Position numbers and translations under genes: made by a program. Shown here piece after piece: positions 29,611-36,759 of a stretch of DNA of 64,000 nucleotides (position 1 is its first letter; each line of letters starts with the position of its first letter). The DNA lies in the NCBI RefSeq assembly GCF_029239295.1, contig NZ_JAQZBC010000002.1:62001-126000 (forward strand). The letters run 5' to 3'. Source of the stretch: Sphingomonas sp. (GTDB taxonomy: Bacteria; Pseudomonadota; Alphaproteobacteria; Sphingomonadales; Sphingomonadaceae). The notes beneath the pieces were generated by a model, which was not told the origin of the DNA, ran no database searches, and worked only from the letters and a program-made list of their open reading frames with translations.

Positions 29611-30708
29611 TTACGCGCTGCAGCGAAATCCGCCGAAAAACGCCGCGTGGCGCGACAATATCGTGTCGATATCGCCCGGCTGCGGAACGGCCACTCGCTC
29701 CCCGCGCTCGAACGTGCCGCCGCAGACGATGCCGTCCGGCCGCGGAAACATATATCCCATCTGGCCGCCAAAGGCGTAATTCACCTCGGGCTGGGGCAAC
29801 AGGATCGCCAGCTGGCCGCGCACGGGGATAAGGTCGCGATCGCCAAACAGCGCCGCCGCACCCAGGCCGGTGCAATTGAACACCAGCCGCTCAGGCAGGG
29901 CGTCGACGTCCGCCGCGCTGTCGAAGTTGCGAACGACGATACGTCCACCTGCGATCCGAACGTCCTGCTCCAGCTTGCGAAGCAGCCGCCCGGTCTCGGC
30001 GTACATTGTGTCGAAACGGATCACATGGCCGCTGATCGGGAACGGATGCTCTGCCGTGTCGAGGTAGCGTAGGCCCGGCATGTAGCGCGCTGACGCTCGC
30101 GCCTGACCCGGCGGCGTCCGGGTCTGCTGATAGGTTGGTACCCAGCGGATGCCATAATCCTCGCCGACCATGATCTGGAACCGGCGCCAGCTATATTCCA
30201 GCGCCTGTGCATATTGCGCGCGCCATTCGGGCGTCACCATATCCTCGGCGAAATGGCTGGCGGGCTCCCATTGCCCACCCGCAATGTTGGATGTCGTGTC
30301 GGGCGGCAGCGCCTTGGTGTACAGCGTGACCGGAAAACCGGCCTCCTGGCACAGCCGTGCGGTGGTCAGGCCCATGATGCCGGCGCCGATCACCGCCACG
30401 CTCCCGCTATGGCCGGGCAGGCCAGCATCCACGGCCAGGCGTGACGTACCCCAGGACAGCGTAATGCCGGCGCCGCCATGACCGTAATTGTGCACGACGC
30501 GCTTGTCGCCGAACGGATCAGCCCGGACCACGAACCCGCCCGCGCGATAGGGCCTGAGGCCAGCCACCGTTCGGATCACCCGGTCCGCGGCGACCCGCAC
30601 CGGCGCGAGGCAGGCCGACGCTGGCGATGCGATCGGCCGCGCGCGTGTCGTGGTGCAGGCCGGCAGAATCAGCGGGGCAGCGGCAAGGACCGCGCGGCGA
30701 TCCAGCAT
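29611..30708 (-). CDS. D-amino-acid-oxidase-like FAD protein with permuted domain order and lipoprotein/Tat-like signal
   Basis: A 365-residue FAD-dependent oxidoreductase of the D-amino-acid oxidase family. The N-terminus MLDRRAVLAAAPLILPACTT resembles a Tat-lipoprotein signal (RR at residues 4-5, Cys18). Then GLRPYRAGGFVVR (residues 50-62) and VVHNYGHGGAGITLSWG (71-87) appear. Those two motifs normally lie near the C-terminus of D-amino-acid oxidases, where the Arg binds the substrate carboxylate. The FAD-binding GAGIMGLTTARL starts only at residue 108, and the protein ends soon after GGTFERGERVAV with no second copy. The order is therefore permuted. The ATG at 30708 overlaps the thioesterase stop. 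It is the last gene of the four-gene operon starting at ptrB. Confidence 0.86.
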   Translation of the reverse strand: MLDRRAVLAAAPLILPACTTTRARPIASPASACLAPVRVAADRVIRTVAGLRPYRAGGFVVRADPFGDKRVVHNYGHGGAGITLSWGTSRLAVDAGLPGHSGSVAVIGAGIMGLTTARLCQEAGFPVTLYTKALPPDTTSNIAGGQWEPASHFAEDMVTPEWRAQYAQALEYSWRRFQIMVGEDYGIRWVPTYQQTRTPPGQARASARYMPGLRYLDTAEHPFPISGHVIRFDTMYAETGRLLRKLEQDVRIAGGRIVVRNFDSAADVDALPERLVFNCTGLGAAALFGDRDLIPVRGQLAILLPQPEVNYAFGGQMGYMFPRPDGIVCGGTFERGERVAVPQPGDIDTILSRHAAFFGGFRCSA

Positions 30709-31109
30709 CAGGCTGGGCCGTCGCTGATGAATGGCGCTGCCACGTCCGCGCGTACCCGCAGCAGCCGGCCACTCGCCCGGTCCAGCAGCGCCCAGGTCGT
30801 CACCCCCTCCACCAGCGTTCGGCCATCCGCGCTGGTAAAGCGGAAATGACGGTCGAACCGCGCGCCGCGCGGAGGCTCCGGCACCCACGTGGCGCCCGTC
30901 GCCTGTTGCCCCTCAGCCAGATTGCCGCGGTAATCGATCTCGTGCCGCGTCACGACCCAGATATAGGCCTCGCGATGCTCCTGCGGCGCCACCGCCTCCC
31001 AATGCGCGACCGCCAGTTCCTGGATCCACCGCACCCACACGGCATTGTTCACATGGCCCAGCTCATCGATGTCGGCCGCATCGGCGACAAAGGTCTTGGT
31101 GAAGGTCAT
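30708..31109 (-). CDS. acyl-CoA thioesterase, hotdog fold
   Basis: A 133-residue 4-hydroxybenzoyl-CoA-thioesterase-like protein. The hotdog signature is DIDELGHVNNAVWVRWIQELA at residues about 14-34, where the Asp/His-Val-Asn triad of the family lies. IDYRGNLAEGQQATGATWV and FDRHFRFTSADGRTLVEG follow. The substrate acyl-CoA cannot be inferred. The ATG at 31109 overlaps the DedA stop in ATGA, so it is coupled on both sides, to dedA and to the D-amino-acid-oxidase-like gene. A longer in-frame start at 31124 is possible. Confidence 0.86.
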   Translation of the reverse strand: MTFTKTFVADAADIDELGHVNNAVWVRWIQELAVAHWEAVAPQEHREAYIWVVTRHEIDYRGNLAEGQQATGATWVPEPPRGARFDRHFRFTSADGRTLVEGVTTWALLDRASGRLLRVRADVAAPFISDGPA

Positions 31110-31666
31110 CGCTTTCGCCACCATCGCAGGATCTGCAGGATCGCAAAGACGCCGCCCAGCATCGCCACGCCCATCAGCAGCGTTTCGCGGCTTGGCTGTA
31201 ACCGTCCGGCCAGCTCCGTCACCGCCTCGCCGAACCAGTAACCCAGCGCCGTGAACAGCGCCGCCCACACCGTCGCGGCGACGGCGTTGATCACGACGAA
31301 GGTCGATGTCGGCACCTGGCTCGTCCCGATCGCGATCGGGCTGACGGTGCGGAATCCATACAGGAAGCGAAATCCGAAGATGAACCCGGTGGGGTATCGC
31401 TCCAGCAGCCGCAGCGCCTTGGCAAAGGCGCTTTTCTGCGTCCATCGCTTCACCGTCGGACTATCGCGATAACGCCTGCCCGCCGCGAAGAAGAACTGGT
31501 CGGACAGGAACGAGCCGACCGCCGCCGCGACAAAGGCAAGCGGCCAGTGCAACAGCCCCTGGTGGGACAGCAATCCCCCGGCAAGCACCGCCGTCTCGCC
31601 CTCGATCATCGCGCCGGCGAAAACCGCCACCACGCCCCAATGCGCGACGATCTCCTCGATCGTCAC
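31106..31666 (-). CDS. DedA family membrane protein
   Basis: A 186-residue inner-membrane protein with about five hydrophobic segments. The DedA/SNARE-associated signature is visible as FAGAMIEGETAVLAGGLLSHQG with an acidic residue inside the first helix, and as FGFRFLYGFRTVSPIAIGTSQVP in the second half, ending GYWFGEAV. DedA proteins help maintain proton motive force and undecaprenyl or lipid transport. It is the second gene of the ptrB operon, separated from it by 28 bp and overlapping the thioesterase. Confidence 0.93.
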   Translation of the reverse strand: MTIEEIVAHWGVVAVFAGAMIEGETAVLAGGLLSHQGLLHWPLAFVAAAVGSFLSDQFFFAAGRRYRDSPTVKRWTQKSAFAKALRLLERYPTGFIFGFRFLYGFRTVSPIAIGTSQVPTSTFVVINAVAATVWAALFTALGYWFGEAVTELAGRLQPSRETLLMGVAMLGGVFAILQILRWWRKR

Positions 31667-31694
31667 AGGCGACGGATCCGGCGCAGGGCGATCA

Positions 31695-33764
31695 TCACTC
31701 CTCTACCCCCAGCTGCCACAGCACGAACGCATGCTCCTCGGCCGCTTCACGCAGGCTCTCGAACCGGCCGGACTTCCCGCCATGACCTGCGCCCATGTTG
31801 GTCTTCAGCAGCAGGATATTGTCGTCGGTCTTGGTCGCGCGCAGCTTGGCAGCCCATTTCGCCGGCTCCCAATAGGTCACGCGCGGATCGTTCAGCCCGC
31901 CGGAAATGAACAGCGGCGGATAATCCTGCGCGCGGACATTGTCGTACGGGCTGTAGCTGCGGATCAGCTGGAATGCGGCCGGATCGGTGATCGGATCGCC
32001 CCATTCGGGCCATTCGCCCGGCGTCAGCGGCAGGCTTTCGTCCATCATCGTGTTCAGCACGTCGACGAATGGCACGTCCGCTATCACCGCACCCCATAGT
32101 TCGGGATCGGAATTGACCACCGCGCCCATCAGTTCGCCGCCCGCTGACCGCCCGGCGATCGCGATGCGCCCCGCGCTGGTCCACTTGCCGTCGATCAGCC
32201 CGCGCGCCACGTCGACGAAATCGGTGAAGGTGTTGGTCCGCTTGGCGAGCTTCCCGTCATGGTACCATTGCTGGCCCAGATCGTCGCCGCCGCGGATATG
32301 CGCGATGGCATAGGCGAAGCCGCGATCAAGCAGGCTCAGCCGGCCGGTCGAGAACCCGGGCGGGATGGCATGACCGTAGGCGCCATAGGCGTACAGGAAC
32401 AACGGCCTGCTGCCGTCACGCGGGAAATCGGCCGGATAGACGATCGATACCGGCACCTCGGTGCCATCGCGCGCCGTGATGTGCAGCCGCTCGGTGCGAT
32501 ACTTCCCCGCCTCATAGCCGGACGGGATCTCCTGCACCTTCAGCACGGTCAGCCCGCGAGTGGCCGTATCATAATCATAGACGGTGCCCGGCGTGACCAT
32601 CGATTCATAACCGACGCGCAGAACCGTCTGCTCATATTCGGGATTGTCCCCCAGCCCGGCCGCGTAGCTCGCCTCGGGGAAGTCGATGCGCTCGGCCACG
32701 GTGGGCGCGTCGTAGCGATGGATCGCCACCTGATCGAGCCCGTCCTCGCGCCCCTCGACCACGAAGAAGTCGCGGTAGCACTCGACGCCGGTCATGTAGA
32801 AATGGCGGCTCGGCGCGATCAGTTCGGTCCACTCGCCCGGCGCGCTGATCGGCGCGGTCACCAGCCGCCACATCGGGTCAATGTCGTTGGTGTGGATGAA
32901 CAGCGTGTCGCCGTGCGCATCCACGTCATATTCGCGACCCGACTGGCGTGGCGCCACGACGATCGGCTCGGCCAGCGGATTATCCGCGGGCAGCAGGCGC
33001 ACCTCGCTCGTCACATGATCGCCGGTCGCGATCACGATCCATCGCCGGTCGCTCGTCTCTGCCACGGCGACGCGATAGCCCTCGTCATCCTCGTGGTAGA
33101 GCTCGACATCCTCGGCCGGATCGCTGCCCAAACGGTGGAACCGCGCATTGTCGGTGCGCCATTCCTTGTTGGCTAGGCCGTAGAGAAATCCGGCGTCGTC
33201 CGCGGTCCACACGATGTCGGACAGCATCCCCGGGATCGTGTCAGGCAATAGCGCGCCCGTCGCCAGATCCTTCACATGGATGGTGAAGCGTTCCGATCCA
33301 TTGTCGTCGATCGCATAGGCCAGCTTCATGCCGTCGTTCGACACGGCAAAGGCGCCCAGCCGGAAATACTCCTTCCCCGCCGCCAGGGCCGGCTCGTCCA
33401 GCAGCAACTCGTCCGCACTGCCGTCGTCGGTCGACCCGACCGGCCGGCGCCACCATTTGCGATACTCGCCGCCTGTCTCGAACGCGGTCCAGTACAGCCA
33501 GTCGCCGTCCTTCTGCGGCACGGAGGATTCATCCTCCTTGATGCGCGCCTTCATCTCTTCGTACAGCCGGTCGACCAGCGGTCGGTGCGGCGCCATCGCC
33601 TGTTCGAAATAGGCGTTCTCCGCCTCCAGATACGCCAGCACGTCCTTGTCGGAGACGTCCGGGTAATTCGCGTCCTTCAGCCAAGCCCAGGGATCCTCGA
33701 TGGTAACACCATGAGCGGTGAAGGCGTGCGAACGGGTGGCGGCAATCGGCGGGGAAATCGTCAT
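31695..33764 (-). CDS. ptrB: oligopeptidase B (S9 prolyl oligopeptidase family)
   Basis: A 689-residue cytosolic serine peptidase that cleaves after basic residues in short peptides. The propeller domain includes DWLYWTAFETGGEYRKWWRRP and the S9A pattern DPWAWLKDANYPDVSDKDVL near the N-terminus. The catalytic Ser540 is in IAGRSAGGELMGAVVN, the Asp in SGGLNDPRVTYWEPAKW, and the His near the C-terminus in MGAGHGGKSGRF. No signal peptide is seen. The ATG at 33764 follows an AAGGG. It heads the operon ptrB-dedA-thioesterase-DAAO-like and lies beside the small RNA candidate. Confidence 0.95.
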   Translation of the reverse strand: MTISPPIAATRSHAFTAHGVTIEDPWAWLKDANYPDVSDKDVLAYLEAENAYFEQAMAPHRPLVDRLYEEMKARIKEDESSVPQKDGDWLYWTAFETGGEYRKWWRRPVGSTDDGSADELLLDEPALAAGKEYFRLGAFAVSNDGMKLAYAIDDNGSERFTIHVKDLATGALLPDTIPGMLSDIVWTADDAGFLYGLANKEWRTDNARFHRLGSDPAEDVELYHEDDEGYRVAVAETSDRRWIVIATGDHVTSEVRLLPADNPLAEPIVVAPRQSGREYDVDAHGDTLFIHTNDIDPMWRLVTAPISAPGEWTELIAPSRHFYMTGVECYRDFFVVEGREDGLDQVAIHRYDAPTVAERIDFPEASYAAGLGDNPEYEQTVLRVGYESMVTPGTVYDYDTATRGLTVLKVQEIPSGYEAGKYRTERLHITARDGTEVPVSIVYPADFPRDGSRPLFLYAYGAYGHAIPPGFSTGRLSLLDRGFAYAIAHIRGGDDLGQQWYHDGKLAKRTNTFTDFVDVARGLIDGKWTSAGRIAIAGRSAGGELMGAVVNSDPELWGAVIADVPFVDVLNTMMDESLPLTPGEWPEWGDPITDPAAFQLIRSYSPYDNVRAQDYPPLFISGGLNDPRVTYWEPAKWAAKLRATKTDDNILLLKTNMGAGHGGKSGRFESLREAAEEHAFVLWQLGVEE

Positions 33765-33821
33765 TTCCCTTCTTAACCCGCATCGGTGCGAAGTCGATGC
33801 CACGCCTTGCGATGCAATTTA

Positions 33822-33835
33822 TGCAACCGGTTACA
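33822..33835. promoter_or_regulatory. LacI/GalR-type operator
   Basis: TGCAACCGGTTACA matches exactly the LacI-family consensus TG-N-AA-N-CG-N-TT-N-CA and is embedded in the 16-base near-palindrome ATGCAACCGGTTACAT. Two further ATGCAA elements flank it at 33812 and 33835. It overlaps a possible -10 region (TTACAT, 33831-33836) 18 bases after TTGCGA (33807-33812), just upstream of the small RNA candidate. No LacI-type gene is in the window. Confidence 0.5.
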
Positions 33836-33842
33836 TGCAACT

Positions 33843-33949
33843 TTGCACTTGCAGCGAATCATGCTGCAGTGCACAAGTGCCAGGCCTTTCAGGCATCCTC
33901 TCCTAAAAACTTTCATGGCCGATCCCTCCGGGGGTCGGCCTTTTTTCTT
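33843..33949 (+). ncRNA. small RNA candidate with anti-Shine-Dalgarno segment
   Basis: About 107 bases with no open frame of quality. The 5' part folds into TGCAC-T-TGCAGC / GCTGCA-GTGCA (33844-33873, loop GAATCAT, one bulged T). An alternative pairing of GCACTTG (33845) with CAAGTGC (33874) is mutually exclusive with it. A second small hairpin is GCCT-TTC-AGGC near 33884. An unpaired stretch with CCTCTCCT (33897-33904), complementary to a Shine-Dalgarno sequence, precedes the terminator hairpin. The layout of two hairpins, unpaired C/U-rich segment and intrinsic terminator is typical of trans-acting small RNAs. The start is placed by the putative promoter and operator. Confidence 0.5.
33917..33946 (+). 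terminator. strong intrinsic terminator
   Basis: GGCCGATCCC (33917-33926) pairs with GGGGTCGGCC (33931-33940) through one T-G wobble around the loop TCCG, and TTTTTT follows immediately at 33941-33946. It points along the plus strand, where no protein gene lies upstream; ptrB, the nearest, reads away. That is the main reason to propose a small transcript ending here. Confidence 0.85.
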
Positions 33950-34025
33950 GGCGCCGCGTTGTCCGCCCCTTGCCGCTACGCGCGTTCGCCAATAGCGGCG
34001 GCGAAGGATTGAAGGATCAGATCAG

Positions 34026-34967
34026 ATGGCTGGTGGCCTGGTTGCGTTGCTGGATGACATTGCGGCGCTGGCCAAGCTGGCCGCCGCCAGCCTGGATGAC
34101 GTCGCCGGCGCCTCGGCAAAGGCGGGGACGAAGGCGGTCGGCGTGGTCATCGACGACACCGCCGTCACGCCGCGCTACGTCACCGGGCTCAGCCCAGCGC
34201 GCGAACTGCCGATCATCTGGAAAATCGCGCTCGGCTCGCTGCGTAACAAGCTGATCCTGCTCCTTCCCGCGGCGCTCATCCTGTCCGCCTTCGCGCCTTG
34301 GGCAATCACCCCGATCCTGATGGCCGGCGGCACCTTCCTGTGCTTCGAAGGCGCCGAAAAGGTGATCGAGGCGCTGACCGGCACTCACCATGGCGAGGAA
34401 GCGTGCGCGGTCACCGATCCCAAGCAGCTTGAGGATCGTCAGGTTTCCGGCGCCATTCGCACCGACCTCATCCTGTCGGGTGAAATCATGGCGATCGCCC
34501 TGTCCGAACTCGCCGACCAGACGATCGTGAACCAGGCGATCGCGCTTGCGCTCGTCGGCATCGCGATCACCATCGGCGTCTATGGCGTCGTCGCGCTGAT
34601 CGTGAAGATGGACGACATCGGGCTGGCGCTGGCGAAGCGCGAGAACAGCGGCACCCGGGCGATCGGCCGCGGTCTCGTGGCCGCCATGCCGGTCGTCCTG
34701 AAGTGGCTCGGTATCATCGGCACGGCCGCGATGCTGTGGGTCGGCGGGCAAATCATCGTCCACGGGCTTCACGAATTCCACCTGACGCCGATCCCCGAAT
34801 GGATCGAACATGCCGCGGAAGGCGCCCGCCACGCGGTGCCCGCCGCCGGGGGTGTCGTCGCCTGGATCGTCAACGCCGCCCTGTCGGCGGTGTTCGGCAT
34901 CATCGTCGGTGCGATCGTCGCCGGCCTGCTTCACCTGAAGCCCAAGAAGGCCGCCGCCAAGCAATGA
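34026..34967 (+). CDS. DUF808/YedI family membrane protein
   Basis: A 313-residue inner-membrane protein. The family pattern is clear: MAGGLVALLDDIAALAKLAAASLDD at the start, then DDTAVTPRYVTGLSPARELPIIWKIALGSLRNKLILLLPAAL and GGTFLCFEGAEKVIEAL. The second half has FLxRTDLILSGEIMAIALSELADQ and VALIVKMDDIGLALAKR, followed by four hydrophobic segments. The function of DUF808 is unknown. It starts at an ATG within GATCAGATCAGATGG, with little ribosome binding site. It converges on the ABC ATPase gene 35 bp away. Confidence 0.93.
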   Translation: MAGGLVALLDDIAALAKLAAASLDDVAGASAKAGTKAVGVVIDDTAVTPRYVTGLSPARELPIIWKIALGSLRNKLILLLPAALILSAFAPWAITPILMAGGTFLCFEGAEKVIEALTGTHHGEEACAVTDPKQLEDRQVSGAIRTDLILSGEIMAIALSELADQTIVNQAIALALVGIAITIGVYGVVALIVKMDDIGLALAKRENSGTRAIGRGLVAAMPVVLKWLGIIGTAAMLWVGGQIIVHGLHEFHLTPIPEWIEHAAEGARHAVPAAGGVVAWIVNAALSAVFGIIVGAIVAGLLHLKPKKAAAKQ

Positions 34968-35001
34968 TGCCGCCGCGGCGCCGGGCCACGTCAGCGGCCG
35001 G

Positions 35002-35919
35002 TCAGGCCGCTCGCGTCAGGCTCAGGAACACGTCCTCCAGGTCGGCCTCGCGCGTCGACACATCGACGATGCCAAAGCCCGCGCCCTGCACCGCGGCCAG
35101 CACCTCGCCGGCGTTCACCTGATCCTTGGAGTAAGTGATCGACAGCGTGCGCTCACCCTTCAGCGCGATCTTCTGGAAGCATGCCGCCTCGGGCAGCGCC
35201 GTCACGTCACGCTCGACGGTCACATCGACCACCTTCTCCTGCGCGCGGCTCAGCAGCTGCCGGGTCGGCTCGTTGGCGACGACCGTGCCGTGATTGATGA
35301 TCGCGATGCGATCGCACAATTCCTCGGCCTCTTCGAGATAATGGGTCGTCAGCACCACCGTCACGCCACCGGCGTTCAGTTCGCGGACATAGGCCCATAA
35401 TTGCTGGCGCAGCTCGATGTCGACGCCCGCCGTCGGCTCGTCGAGCACCAGCACGGGCGGCGAATGGACCATTGCTTTCGCCACCATCAACCGTCGCTTC
35501 ATCCCGCCTGACAGCGTGCGGGCATAGGCCTTCGCCTTATCCTCCAGATGCACCGCGCGCAGCAGCTCCATCGACCGCCGCTGGGCCTTCGGGATGCCGT
35601 ACAGCCCGGCCTGGATCTCCAGCGTTTCCAGCGGCGTGAAGAACGGATCGAACAGGATCTCCTGGTTGACGATCCCGATCGATGCCTTGGCATTGCGCGG
35701 GTGGGCGTCGATGTCGAAGCCCCAGATCGACGCCGTGCCGCTGGTCTTGTTCACCAGCCCGGCCAGAATGTTGATCAGCGTCGATTTGCCGGCGCCGTTC
35801 GGCCCCAGCAGGCCGAATATGGTCCCTTGCGGCACGTCGAAACTGACCCCGTCGAGCGCGCGCTTGCCGCCCTGATAGGTCTTGCAAAGATCCTGGATGG
35901 CGATCGCAGCGTCGGTCAT
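35002..35919 (-). CDS. ABC-2 type transporter ATP-binding protein
   Basis: A 305-residue ATPase of the ABC-2 export class, close to YadG-like proteins. Walker A is GPNGAGKSTLINILAGL at about residues 40-56. The Q-loop is GIVNQEILFDPFFTPLETLE, the signature TLSGGMKRRLMVAKAM, Walker B VLVLDEPTAGVDIELRQQLW, and the H-switch LTTHYLEEAEELC. A C-terminal regulatory domain of about 80 residues follows. The expected membrane permease is not adjacent: downstream is the convergent DUF808 gene and upstream the divergent zinc-finger gene. The ATG at 35919 is fixed by the start of the family's first strand. Confidence 0.9.
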   Translation of the reverse strand: MTDAAIAIQDLCKTYQGGKRALDGVSFDVPQGTIFGLLGPNGAGKSTLINILAGLVNKTSGTASIWGFDIDAHPRNAKASIGIVNQEILFDPFFTPLETLEIQAGLYGIPKAQRRSMELLRAVHLEDKAKAYARTLSGGMKRRLMVAKAMVHSPPVLVLDEPTAGVDIELRQQLWAYVRELNAGGVTVVLTTHYLEEAEELCDRIAIINHGTVVANEPTRQLLSRAQEKVVDVTVERDVTALPEAACFQKIALKGERTLSITYSKDQVNAGEVLAAVQGAGFGIVDVSTREADLEDVFLSLTRAA

Positions 35920-36000
35920 GGTCGGGGTGGTTACGCCCGGCCGCGCGCGAATGCTAGGCAAGTCATTGCTTGCGCAGCACGACGTTGCTAACGCGGGCCC

Positions 36001-36231
36001 ATGTTGCCGCCGCCCCAGATCAGCCGTGTTTCGCACCACCGCGTCGCCTGTGATGGCGCGCATGACGGGATCCCCGCAGCGCTCGGCCACCCGCGCGTCT
36101 GGCTGGAAATCTCGGAACTGGGCTATGTCGACTGCGGCTATTGCGATCGCCGTTTCGTGCTGATCGGCGGCCCGGCCGATGGCGTCGACCCGTCGACCCT
36201 CCCCGATCACGGCGACGGCGCCGGGCGCTAA
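36001..36231 (+). CDS. CHCC-type zinc finger domain protein
   Basis: A 76-residue protein with the zf-CHCC pattern, as in mitochondrial complex I subunit NDUFS6: VACDGAHDGIPAALGHPRVWLEISELGYVDCGYCDRRFVL, giving Cys/His at CDGAH, GHPRVWL and the pair CGYC. Short alphaproteobacterial members of this type are probably zinc-binding accessory proteins. The gene is divergent from the ABC ATPase with 81 bp between. No ribosome binding site is seen close to the ATG, so leaderless translation is possible. The C-terminal 20 residues are disordered and acidic. Confidence 0.8.
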   Translation: MLPPPQISRVSHHRVACDGAHDGIPAALGHPRVWLEISELGYVDCGYCDRRFVLIGGPADGVDPSTLPDHGDGAGR

Positions 36232-36567
36232 CCCGCCCGTCGACGCGACATAGGAACCACCTGCTGCGTTGTGCGGCGGGGGCTTCCGCTGCGTCGGAAC
36301 GTCGCGCTGCCGTCGCTGCGGCCGATCAGCACAACGACAAGCCTGAAGGTACGCCGCGGCGCGGATTGAACGCGGACTTGCGCCGCCCGTGCGTGACGCC
36401 CGTGTGCCCTGGCGGCCCGCAGCCCAGGCATTTGCTCCGCCTCCTTCCGCCAGAAACGCGGCAAAACCGTCGAACGGCGCCACCACGCCGTCGTTCGAAG
36501 CCGCGCGCCCCGGCCTCGTCGGCCGACCACCCCACGCCAAACCCTTAGGATCGCTGGCATTGCCACG
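36232..36567. other. non-coding GC-rich gap upstream of the DnaA-box array
   Basis: No gene is supported in these 336 bp. The open frames on both strands are rich in Arg and Pro and look like shadows. A partial hairpin with ACGGCG (36474) and CGCCGT (36486) is present. There is no AT-rich unwinding-like stretch, which would be expected beside a classical replication origin. Confidence 0.6.
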
Positions 36568-36721
36568 CTGTGCACAGCCCATGCACAGGCTGTTCACACG
36601 TTATCCACAGCCCACCCACGCCTTATCCACAGTCCGTTCAGCCGATATCCACAGGTCGCTCACATCTTGCCCACGGCTTATCCGGAACCGATCCACATAG
36701 TTGCGCACAGCTTTATCCACA
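36568..36721 (+). repeat. phased array of DnaA-box-like 9-mers
   Basis: Fourteen 9-mers related to TTATCCACA lie head to tail on the plus strand. Twelve start exactly 11 bp apart at 36568, 36579, 36590, 36601, 36612, 36623, 36634, 36645, 36656, 36667, 36678 and 36689; the last two follow at 36701 and 36713. Three are perfect TTATCCACA (36601, 36623, 36713), one is ATATCCACA (36645), and the rest are degenerate, such as CTGTGCACA, CCATGCACA, CTGTTCACA, TCGCTCACA, TTGCCCACG and CGATCCACA. Such 2-bp-spaced, same-orientation mixes of strong and weak sites are what DnaA oligomers assemble on in E. coli oriC. The array ends 38 bp before tldD. Origin, titration site or regulatory element is open. 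Confidence 0.85.
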
Positions 36722-36759
36722 GGCTTTGCGCGGCGCCTCATGCACCCTACATTCCAACG

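Noticed and set aside
36232..36700. Arg/Pro-rich open frames before tldD as genes
   Set aside because: Composition is typical of GC-rich shadows, both strands are open over the same bases, and the plus-strand frame would run through the DnaA-box array.
36568..36721. The DnaA-box array declared outright as oriC
   Set aside because: No AT-rich unwinding region or usual origin genes are in the surrounding sequence. I keep it as a DnaA-binding array of unknown role.
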